Source: Limivivens faecihominis
Lineage (GTDB): Bacteria > Bacillota > Clostridia > Lachnospirales > Lachnospiraceae
Reading direction: 5' to 3'
Length of the DNA stretch: 17,948 nucleotides
Assembly: GCF_020686945.1 (NCBI RefSeq)
Contig: NZ_JAJEPR010000050.1
Coordinates: forward strand, 1-17,948
Under the pieces are notes generated by a model. The model saw only the letters and a list, made by a program, of their open reading frames with translations, did no database searches and had not been told where the DNA came from. Below, piece after piece: positions 7,125 to 14,484 of this stretch. Within the stretch, counting starts at the first letter, position 1; each line of letters starts with the position of its first letter. The translations under genes and the position numbers were made by a program.

Positions 7125-10100
7125 TTATGCTTCTGGTTTCAGACGCAGCTCAAAATGAAATTCGTTTTCGTCCAGCCGGTATTTCTCGATCAGCTGAGGT
7201 CCGCAGCTGTTGGAACCGATGCCGTTCTGGCGGTAGTCCAGGCAGAGCACGGTACTTCCGCACTCCTCCAGCTCATAGTTGTGAGCCTTATTCGTCAGCT
7301 CTTCCTCTGTATACACGGAAGCGTTGAAGGAGAAGGTCTGACCGCTCACTGCTGTGAGAGATGTTTTTCTCTCCGGCAGAAGGTGGCCTGCATTGCTGCT
7401 GAGGGTCACATAGTCACAGTCGTAGTGGCTGCCGTTTTCCTGGGGACGGATATAATCCTCGTGAAGGTCCGTTACCGGAGAAGAGAACTCCCCATGCCAG
7501 CTGGCCCGACGCTTATCCATATAGCTCTCCACAGGACCAAGGCCGTAGTAGGTCACGTCCTTCATCTCCTTCGGCAGGAAGAGACGGAGGCCAAAGCGGG
7601 GCAGCATCGGGAAAATCGGATTTCGTTTCACATCCATGGCTATATCCACGGTTCCGTCTGCCTGAATGTTCCAGGTCACCTGAATATCCAGAATCCGCTG
7701 AATGTAAATGGCAGAGATGGAAAGTGTGGTCTCAATCTTCACTTCTTTTTCCGTTTTATGTACTTTCGTCTCATAAGCTCTCGTCACAATCCGGTCGTAC
7801 TGGGCCTTCATCCACTCCAGCTTGATGTTCCGGTCATTGTCCGTGGGCGCTCTCCAGATGTTGTACTCCATCGGACGATCCAGAAGACTCTGATTTTTAT
7901 AAACCATCTTTGCGAAAACGCCGGTGAGCTTATTATAAGTGTAACAGAAATCATCGGAGGAAACGATGAGATAATGGTCGTCCTCATCCACAGCAAAGTT
8001 TTTTCCTGCATGGCCGGAAGCTGCCAGAAGCGCTTTTGCCGTCTGGTTCACATTCTCAGCTGTCTTAACAGCAAGCTCGTCAAAGCCCAGCTCGAAGCCT
8101 GCGGGAAGCACCTCCGTGGCCTCCTTTAAAAGATAAGTCAGCTTCAGGAAGCATTTTCCTTTTTCTGCCTGAGGTACCGGAAGGGTGATTTCTTTTTCCT
8201 CATGGGCCGGAAGATCCAGAACTGCCGGATCGTCGATGATGCCGTTTTCCACGGTCACGCCGTCGATGGAGGCCTCGTAACGAATCATCAGAAGATCTTT
8301 CAGATTCGTGAAATCCATGTAGTTATGAAGAACTGCGGTACCTTTTTCCTGGTCAAAGGAGATGACACGCACGGGACGGTGTACATTCTTGAACTCCAGG
8401 AGTCCCGTATGCGGTGTGCGGTCCGGATAAACTAGGCCATCCATGCAGAAGTTTCCGTCATGGGGATACTCGTTGTGGTCGCCACCGTAGGCATAAACCT
8501 TTTTGCCTTTGATGGTCTTTCCAAGGTCGATGGCGTGATCGCACCACTCCCACATGAAAGCGCCGCAGGCTCCGTCGTAGGACTGGATAACCTCGAAATA
8601 ATCCTCCAGATCACCCGGGCCGTTGCCCATGGAGTGGCAGTACTCGCACATCACAAAAGGCTTGGTGCCGTCCTCTTTAAAATAGTCACGGATCTCATCC
8701 AGAGAAGGATACATCCGGCTCTGAAGATCAATGACGCTGTAATCGTATTTCCGCTTGTCGGACACATAGCGGGAACTCTCGTAATGGGTGAGACGGGTGG
8801 AATCAAATTTCTTCGTCCATCTCAGCGCCTCCTCAAAGGTGCAACCGTAAGCGCACTCATTTCCCATGGACCAGATCACGACGCTGGGGCGGTTTTTGTC
8901 ACGCTCCACGCAGCGCTGGGTACGGTCCACAGTGGACTCTGTATACAGAGGATTGTCCGCAATGATCTCATTCCAGCGTTTGGATCTGGATTCCCAGCTC
9001 GGATCCGTATCGTAAATATCCGATGTTCCGTGACTCTCATTGTCCGCCTCATCGATAATGAAAAAGCCCAGACGGTCATAGAGCTGATAAAAATGCGGCG
9101 CGTTGGGATAATGGCTGGTGCGGATCGCATTCATGTTGTGTTCTTTCATCAGGGTCAGATCCTTCTTGATCTGATCCAGGCTGATGGCAAAACCAGTCAC
9201 CGGATCGCTGTCGTGGCGGTTGGTTCCGTGGAATTTGACCTTCACACCGTTGATGTAGAGCACGCCTTTTTCCGTATGGATCTCGCGTATTCCCACCTGC
9301 TCGGTGATAGCCTCCTCCCCAGTGGAAAGAACCAGTTTATAGAGATATGGATCCTCTGCACTCCAGAGATGAGCATTCTTCACAGGGATAGAAACCTGTC
9401 CTTCCGCCGTCACCTGGGCAAGCGTTTTTCCCTCCGCATCGGAAAGGGTAATATTGACCGGCACCGGCTCTTTCCGGTAGGTAAAATCAATGGTGATCGT
9501 TCCGTCCTGATAATCCTCAGAAGGAATCGCTTTCACAAAATAGTCCTGGATTCCGTTTTCCGGACGGTTCAGAAGATAGACATCGCGGAAAATGCCGCTC
9601 ATACGGAATTTGTCCTGATCCTCAAAATAGCTTCCGTCACACCATTTCACCACCAGAACAGCCAGCGTATTTTCGCCCTCGCGGAGCAGCTCAGTCACGT
9701 CAAACTCACTGGTGGAATGGGAAACCTGACTGTAGCCCACAAAGCTACCGTTCACCCACACATAAAAGCAGGAGTCCACACCCTCGAAATTCAGGTAAGT
9801 CTTCGGAGCTTTCGAGTCCTTCTTATAGGAAAAATACCGGACATAAGCGCCGCAGGGGTTCACCACAGGAACATAGGGTGGATCCATCGGGAACGGATAA
9901 CGGACATTCGTGTACTGGTGATGGTCATAGCCGTAATTCTGCCAGACACCCGGCACTTTCACCTCATCAAAAGCAGCCGTGTCATAGCCATCCTGGAAAA
10001 ATTCTTCCTTTACATCATAAATATTCTCGAAATAACGGAATTTCCAGTCTCCGGAAAGCAGAAGAAAACGGTCTGATGTCTCTCTCGTCTCCGGCTGAAG

Positions 10101-10196
10101 ATCCATGGGCACCGATGCCGGGATGTAATAGGCACGGTTCGGCATGGTATTTTTGTGAAGTACATTCAGGTCTTCAAAATACTTTGGTACGATCAT
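7125..10196 (-). CDS. Beta-galactosidase, GH2 (LacZ/EbgA architecture)
   Basis: A 1023-residue cytoplasmic enzyme, the usual LacZ length, that hydrolyses terminal beta-galactosides. Domains in order: sugar-binding N domain (about 40-210, with the LacZ-like DGSYFEDQDKFRMSGIFRDV), an immunoglobulin-like domain (about 215-300), the TIM barrel (about 305-600) and the C-terminal small-chain domain (from about 720; MEYNIWRAPTDND). Acid/base Glu447 is in WSMGNECA and nucleophile Glu518 in CEYCHSMGNG; the substrate-contact motifs TSHYPN and ESHG are intact. WEWCDHAID after the nucleophile is closer, from memory, to EbgA than to E. coli LacZ, so lactose need not be the main substrate. GGAGG lies 10 bases or so before the ATG. 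It has its own promoter after the GH31 terminator, so it is probably a separate transcription unit. Confidence 0.95.
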   Translation of the reverse strand: MIVPKYFEDLNVLHKNTMPNRAYYIPASVPMDLQPETRETSDRFLLLSGDWKFRYFENIYDVKEEFFQDGYDTAAFDEVKVPGVWQNYGYDHHQYTNVRYPFPMDPPYVPVVNPCGAYVRYFSYKKDSKAPKTYLNFEGVDSCFYVWVNGSFVGYSQVSHSTSEFDVTELLREGENTLAVLVVKWCDGSYFEDQDKFRMSGIFRDVYLLNRPENGIQDYFVKAIPSEDYQDGTITIDFTYRKEPVPVNITLSDAEGKTLAQVTAEGQVSIPVKNAHLWSAEDPYLYKLVLSTGEEAITEQVGIREIHTEKGVLYINGVKVKFHGTNRHDSDPVTGFAISLDQIKKDLTLMKEHNMNAIRTSHYPNAPHFYQLYDRLGFFIIDEADNESHGTSDIYDTDPSWESRSKRWNEIIADNPLYTESTVDRTQRCVERDKNRPSVVIWSMGNECAYGCTFEEALRWTKKFDSTRLTHYESSRYVSDKRKYDYSVIDLQSRMYPSLDEIRDYFKEDGTKPFVMCEYCHSMGNGPGDLEDYFEVIQSYDGACGAFMWEWCDHAIDLGKTIKGKKVYAYGGDHNEYPHDGNFCMDGLVYPDRTPHTGLLEFKNVHRPVRVISFDQEKGTAVLHNYMDFTNLKDLLMIRYEASIDGVTVENGIIDDPAVLDLPAHEEKEITLPVPQAEKGKCFLKLTYLLKEATEVLPAGFELGFDELAVKTAENVNQTAKALLAASGHAGKNFAVDEDDHYLIVSSDDFCYTYNKLTGVFAKMVYKNQSLLDRPMEYNIWRAPTDNDRNIKLEWMKAQYDRIVTRAYETKVHKTEKEVKIETTLSISAIYIQRILDIQVTWNIQADGTVDIAMDVKRNPIFPMLPRFGLRLFLPKEMKDVTYYGLGPVESYMDKRRASWHGEFSSPVTDLHEDYIRPQENGSHYDCDYVTLSSNAGHLLPERKTSLTAVSGQTFSFNASVYTEEELTNKAHNYELEECGSTVLCLDYRQNGIGSNSCGPQLIEKYRLDENEFHFELRLKPEA

Positions 10197-10235
10197 GTTG
10201 TAAAATCCCTCCTGTCAAAAATAGCCTGTACCTCT

Positions 10236-10264
10236 ATTATAAAAAATCTTTCTGTTTTTTTCCA
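10236..10264 (-). promoter_or_regulatory. Promoter of the beta-galactosidase gene
   Basis: On the minus strand TATAAT (10241-10236) with TGGAAA (10264-10259) at 17-bp spacing. It lies between the GH31 operon terminator and the beta-galactosidase ribosome binding site, giving a leader of about 35 bases. The -35 matches consensus at 4 of 6 positions. Confidence 0.55.
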
Positions 10265-10286
10265 TACCTAAGTGTAACCCTTTTAT

Positions 10287-10330
10287 AAAAAAAGCAGACC
10301 GGCTCTTCTTTTTCAAGAATACCGGTCTGC
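10287..10330 (-). terminator. Rho-independent terminator of the amylosucrase-GH31 operon
   Basis: On the minus strand a perfect 9-bp stem GCAGACCGG / CCGGTCTGC (10330-10322 with 10302-10294), extended inside by partial TTCT/AGAA pairing, is followed directly by seven T residues (10293-10287). It lies about 165 bp beyond the GH31 stop codon, after the palindromic element. Confidence 0.85.
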
Positions 10331-10332
10331 CA

Positions 10333-10498
10333 TTAAAAATTTTTGTAACTATTCAGAGCCACACCTCGATTCCGCTACGCTTCATCCCGTTGTGGCTTCT
10401 CGCCAAATAGATTTCCAGTCTAAAGTGTTCGTTCATGCAAGCATGACTCACACTTCTGGCTGAAAATCTGCTTGGCTCTGAATAGTTACAAATTTTTA
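10333..10498. repeat. Palindromic MITE-like element with terminal inverted repeats
   Basis: A block of about 165 bp bounded by a perfect 20-bp inverted repeat: TTTGTAACTATTCAGAGCCA at 10342-10361 and its complement at 10473-10492. The arms continue outward as TTAAAAATTT with a 2-base difference. Inside are two nested stems: GCCACA/TGTGGC (10358-10363 with 10391-10396), and a long hairpin 10402-10476 built from GCCAA/TTGGC, AGATTT/AAATCT, CCAG/CTGG, AGTGT/ACACT and TCATGC/GCATGA. There is no open reading frame worth calling. The right arm includes the GH31 stop codon (TAA at 10498-10496), and the terminator starts just after the left arm. It could be a non-autonomous mobile element, a dispersed palindromic repeat, or a structured 3' UTR; the sequence alone does not decide. 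Confidence 0.75.
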
Positions 10499-12889
10499 AG
10501 CCTCGTAAGCCGTCAGAATCTCTGCTACAGCGCCGATCAGCTCCGGCTCCAGGTTCAGAGCCTGAAGCTGTGCAAGTTTAGCCGCTGTGGAAATCTTCTT
10601 CTGCATCAGCGCGTAAACGCCCTCTTTCTCATAGAAATCCAGCTCGCCTCGATCCAGAAGATCAAAGATCATTCCTTCCACATCGTTGCTTCCAAGTCCG
10701 CCCTCAGTCATGGTAACGGTGATCTCCTCGGTCACATTGTTTTCCGGAAGCGCAACGGTGAGACAGCTCTTAGCCGCATCGTAAGTCTTCTCCGCAGAAA
10801 CCTCTTTTCCGCCGACAGAAACTGTCACGGCAGAATCTTTTACGCCGAAGAACTGTACTTTGATCGTTCTCTTTGCCGGGATCAGCTCCAGTTTTCCCTC
10901 TGCCGGGGAGATTGTGAAGGTCTTCTTCTCCCAGTTGAGTTCCATCTTTGTATTGACAGCCTCACCCTTTAAGTAAGCGTTGGTCTCGTTGTCATCCTCA
11001 TAAAGGGTAAAGCTTCCGTCAGCTCCGCCGTATACACGGATTGCCAGAGTTTCCGGATTATGAACCGCTGCGGTTCCGAGAATCTCCCCGGTCATCGGCA
11101 CGATGGCGCCTGCATGAGCCAGTACCGGAATGGAATGAATATCGCGGTACATATCCAGCGTTCTTCCACCGCTGTAAATCATGCCGGTGAAGAAATCAAT
11201 GTACAGTCCCTCCGGAAGCCATACCTGGACCTTGCCTCTGTTGACGCCGGAATGCTTCGGTGTGGTGATCGGCGCTACCACAAAGGCCGTACCGAACTCG
11301 TACTGGTTCTTCACGCCGTAAGCTTCCCTGTTCTGCGGATAACTGTAGTACATCGGCAGAATCAGCGGAATATTCTCTGCGTAAGCGCGATGGTTCATCG
11401 TGTAAAGATAAGGAATCAGGCTGTGGCGCAAGCGCAGGAAATCCGTCATAACTGCACCAATCTCCATGGGATAACGCCAGGGCTCCTTACCCATAAACTC
11501 ACTCTTACTGCTGTGGAGACGGTTGATGGGTGAGAAGACACCGAACTGTACCCAGCGGGCTGCCATCTCATTATTCTTGTACCCCAGCATATGACCACCA
11601 ATGTCATGGCTCCACCAGCCGTAACCAATGTTGGAAGCCGTGCTCGTGAAATAAGGCTGAAAATCCAGGGAATCCCAGGTCATATGGGTATCTCCGGAGA
11701 AGCCTACCGGATAACGATGAGAACCCGGTCCTGCATATCTGGAGAAGGTGATGGGGCGCTTACCGTCCCGGGCACTGTCCAGATAATGATAATGGTTCAG
11801 CATCCATAAGGGATCCAGTCCCGGTAATTTCGTGGTATTTCCCTGCTGCCAGTCGATCCACCAGAAATCCACTCCTTTTTCCTCTTCCGGATGAAGCACA
11901 CATTTGAAATAAGCCTCCAGGAATTTTTTGCTGGTGATATCAAAATCAACAGGCGCTTCATTGGCTGTATCCACATTGCCAAGTTCTGCAGCGATTGCCG
12001 GATACGCCTCTTCATAAGCACGGATACCGTCAGCCGGATGCAGATTCAGAGTGATCCGCATGCCATGGTCATGAAGCCAGGTCATAAAACGTTCCGGATC
12101 CGGAAAATAATTTTTGTTCCAGGTGTAACCCGTCCAGCCGCTTCCGTATTTCGGATCCACATCCTCTACCAGATGCCAGTCCATATCGATCACACCGACA
12201 GAAAAGGGGATTTCTTCTTTCTCAAAACGAGTCACCAGTTCTTTGTAACTGTCCTCCGTATAAGCATAATAACGGCTCCACCAGTTACCCAGCGCATATC
12301 TGGGAAGCATTGGTGTCTTTCCTGTCAGACGGTAAAAATCATTCAGTGCTTCCTTATAGTCATTCCCATAGGTAAAGAGATAAATATCCACGCCGTCTCC
12401 CTGACGTGGTGCGATCCAGCCATCCTCTGTCAGGATCAGAGACTTGCTGTCATCCAGAACCGCACAGCCATTCTGAGACAGAATACCGTCCTGAAGAGCA
12501 CATGCGCCATTTACACCATCAAGTGTTCTGGCGGTACCGCCTAAGTTTCCGTCCTCTTCCCCGTAGTACCAGTTAGCGCCGAAGGGATGAAGTCCGCCTA
12601 TGGCTTTTACCATCAGACTGTTTTTGGAAAAAGGCCCACCGGAATAAATCACATGCATGCGGTCTGTGAAAAGCTCAAAGCCTTCTCCGTCCTTCACCAG
12701 GCGATGGGGAACTGCATCAAAACGACGGTTCCAGACAGACTGCGTCGGACGGTCTTCAAATTTTCCATCCTCACGGTATTCCATTCGGATCAGACACGGT
12801 GTCAGAAGTGTAAAACGATAATTCTTTCCCTGTACGGTATTCTCTTCCCTTCCGACAGGCTCCATTGTCCATAAATGATTTTCGAACAT
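10496..12889 (-). CDS. GH31 alpha-glycosidase (alpha-glucosidase/alpha-xylosidase type)
   Basis: A 797-residue retaining alpha-glycosidase without signal peptide, so cytoplasmic. An N-terminal beta-sandwich (about 20-175) is followed by the TIM barrel; the nucleophile is Asp346 in WWIDWQQG (the family's WIDMNE position) and the acid/base is Asp400 in FSGDTHMTW. GWWSHDIGGHMLG and the RLHSS loop are further GH31 landmarks. A C-terminal beta domain (about 570-725, DUF5110-like) ends in an extra, mostly helical tail of about 65 residues. AAGGAGGAA precedes the ATG. The gene lies 50 bp after the ASKHA ATPase gene and is the last of the operon. With an amylosucrase-like enzyme upstream, cleavage of alpha-glucosides or maltodextrins is likely, but WIDWQQ differs from well-studied GH31 enzymes and other alpha-linkages remain possible. 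Confidence 0.92.
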   Translation of the reverse strand: MFENHLWTMEPVGREENTVQGKNYRFTLLTPCLIRMEYREDGKFEDRPTQSVWNRRFDAVPHRLVKDGEGFELFTDRMHVIYSGGPFSKNSLMVKAIGGLHPFGANWYYGEEDGNLGGTARTLDGVNGACALQDGILSQNGCAVLDDSKSLILTEDGWIAPRQGDGVDIYLFTYGNDYKEALNDFYRLTGKTPMLPRYALGNWWSRYYAYTEDSYKELVTRFEKEEIPFSVGVIDMDWHLVEDVDPKYGSGWTGYTWNKNYFPDPERFMTWLHDHGMRITLNLHPADGIRAYEEAYPAIAAELGNVDTANEAPVDFDITSKKFLEAYFKCVLHPEEEKGVDFWWIDWQQGNTTKLPGLDPLWMLNHYHYLDSARDGKRPITFSRYAGPGSHRYPVGFSGDTHMTWDSLDFQPYFTSTASNIGYGWWSHDIGGHMLGYKNNEMAARWVQFGVFSPINRLHSSKSEFMGKEPWRYPMEIGAVMTDFLRLRHSLIPYLYTMNHRAYAENIPLILPMYYSYPQNREAYGVKNQYEFGTAFVVAPITTPKHSGVNRGKVQVWLPEGLYIDFFTGMIYSGGRTLDMYRDIHSIPVLAHAGAIVPMTGEILGTAAVHNPETLAIRVYGGADGSFTLYEDDNETNAYLKGEAVNTKMELNWEKKTFTISPAEGKLELIPAKRTIKVQFFGVKDSAVTVSVGGKEVSAEKTYDAAKSCLTVALPENNVTEEITVTMTEGGLGSNDVEGMIFDLLDRGELDFYEKEGVYALMQKKISTAAKLAQLQALNLEPELIGAVAEILTAYEA

Positions 12890-12939
12890 AGTTTCCTCCT
12901 TTTACCCTCTTTCAGGCGGATATTCCCGCTCTGGTATTT

Positions 12940-14484
12940 TCAGTTCGTTTTTTTCGAAACTGTTTTCTGCATTTTACTACGTTCTTCCAGCTTTTTCATC
13001 ACGCTGGGATAGCGCTCCAGATCCGTATGCGGGAGCGCCTGGGCTGCTACCATAAGTTCCAGAAAATCATCGACAGCCCCAAACTGAATATATACCATTT
13101 TGTCCAGGATGTCATCCAGTTCATCCAGGATTTTTTTATCCAGAAGAAGCCTTCCTGCGCCCTCCAGAGAGGAATTTCCCGCATTGATGAGCTTCTCCCG
13201 GTCCATATCGGGGTACATGCCAATCGTGACGGCGGATTCCTTGGAAACATGCTTTCCAAAAGCGCCAGCCACATAAAATTCCGAGATGTCGTTCATTCCG
13301 ATCCCGGCTTCTCCGAGCATGTACTCCACCATCGTGGAAGCGGCGGCCTTGGTCCTTAGAAATTCATCCACATCCGACTGGTAAAAAAACAGCCCAGGGG
13401 CATACTCCACCGCATACATCCCGTCTTTTTCCTGAATTTTTTCGCTTTTCTCCGGGACGAATTTTCCCCGAAGATCGATCCAGCCCGCCAAAAAAAGCTC
13501 CGCCAGAAGGTCGATGATCCCGGAGCCGCAGATGCCCTTCGGCCTTCCGCCTCCGATAACTCCCAGCTCAAAACCGTTTTCCGTAAGTTTCACCCGTTCC
13601 ACAGCGCCTTCGGAAGCCCGCATGCCCGTACGCACAACGCCGCCCTCCAGGGCAGGGCCTGCCGCTCCCGCGCCGCAGAGAAGAAACTCCCGGTTTCCGA
13701 CTACCAGCTCGCCGTTGGTGCCTATGTCAAAAAAGACTGAGATTCCTTCTTTTTTATAGAGCTCGGTGGCCACCATACCGCTGATGATATCGCCGCCCAG
13801 ATAATTGGATTTTCCAGGATAACAATAGACATAACCACTGACCGGAAGCTCAAGCTCCGCTGCCGGAAGAAAGCCCGGCCGGTCCGCCTGCACGGCATAG
13901 GGCGTCTGGAAAACGCAGAAGGCATCCAACCCCAGGAAAAAGTGAACCATTGTGGTATTTCCCGCCAGCACCAGCTGAATCGAGCCCCCCGGCGCAATGC
14001 CGGTCTTTTTCTCTAATTTCTCCAGCACCTCCCGGATGCTCCCCACAGCGGCCCGTCTTAGCTCCTCCAGCTTTTCCGGCTGATCCTTGCTGTAAAAGAT
14101 CCTGGTCAGGATATCCGTACCGAAGGCAATCTGCCGGTTGTAAGCGCTGTCTTCTGCAAGACACTTTCCGGTATTGCAGTCAAAGAGCCTTGCCACCACT
14201 GTGGTGCTTCCAAGATCCACCGCCAGCCCATAATGCTCTCTGGTGGTATCTCCTGCCTCCAGTTCTACGAGTACCCAGCAGGAACCGTCCCAGGCCAGAG
14301 AGGCCGTCAACTGCCAGCCGGCCTTTTCACAGAGGGGATAGAGCTTCCGCATGACCTTCAGAGTCATCCTTGCCTCATAGCCCAGCTCCCGAAGCGCCGA
14401 GAGAATCCTTGCCTCGCTGGAACGGCTGTCCGCCTCCGTGGGGGCAGGCAACTTTAAATACAGTTTCCTGCTAAGGCCTTCCAT
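12940..14484 (-). CDS. RACo-like ASKHA ATPase (DUF4445), lacking the 2Fe-2S domain
   Basis: A 514-residue protein of the family that reductively activates corrinoid proteins (RACo, RamA). Residues 1-85 correspond to the linker and middle domain. The ASKHA ATPase core starts at AVDLGSTTV (88-96) and has GNTTM (175-179), DIGTNGEL (253-260), CGAGAAGPALEGG (270-282), GICGSGIID (317-325) and AGAFG near 410. Family members usually begin with a ferredoxin domain of about 90 residues with a Cys cluster; it is missing here and cannot be hidden upstream because the ATG overlaps the amylosucrase stop codon (TGATG). AAGGA precedes the ATG. No corrinoid protein or methyltransferase gene is in the window. 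Its role in a glucan operon is unknown: it may serve a corrinoid protein encoded elsewhere, with a separate electron donor, or do something new. Confidence 0.85.
   Translation of the reverse strand: MEGLSRKLYLKLPAPTEADSRSSEARILSALRELGYEARMTLKVMRKLYPLCEKAGWQLTASLAWDGSCWVLVELEAGDTTREHYGLAVDLGSTTVVARLFDCNTGKCLAEDSAYNRQIAFGTDILTRIFYSKDQPEKLEELRRAAVGSIREVLEKLEKKTGIAPGGSIQLVLAGNTTMVHFFLGLDAFCVFQTPYAVQADRPGFLPAAELELPVSGYVYCYPGKSNYLGGDIISGMVATELYKKEGISVFFDIGTNGELVVGNREFLLCGAGAAGPALEGGVVRTGMRASEGAVERVKLTENGFELGVIGGGRPKGICGSGIIDLLAELFLAGWIDLRGKFVPEKSEKIQEKDGMYAVEYAPGLFFYQSDVDEFLRTKAAASTMVEYMLGEAGIGMNDISEFYVAGAFGKHVSKESAVTIGMYPDMDREKLINAGNSSLEGAGRLLLDKKILDELDDILDKMVYIQFGAVDDFLELMVAAQALPHTDLERYPSVMKKLEERSKMQKTVSKKTN

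Noticed and set aside
8460..10076. Open frame of 538 codons on the plus strand, antisense to the beta-galactosidase gene
   Set aside because: It is a codon-usage shadow of a strongly conserved GH2 gene. It has no ribosome binding site, no recognisable domain, and a composition rich in His, Ile and Val without structure.
10333..10498. CRISPR-like or tRNA-like structure for the palindromic block
   Set aside because: It has inverted and not direct spaced repeats, and no cloverleaf or anticodon arm could be drawn.
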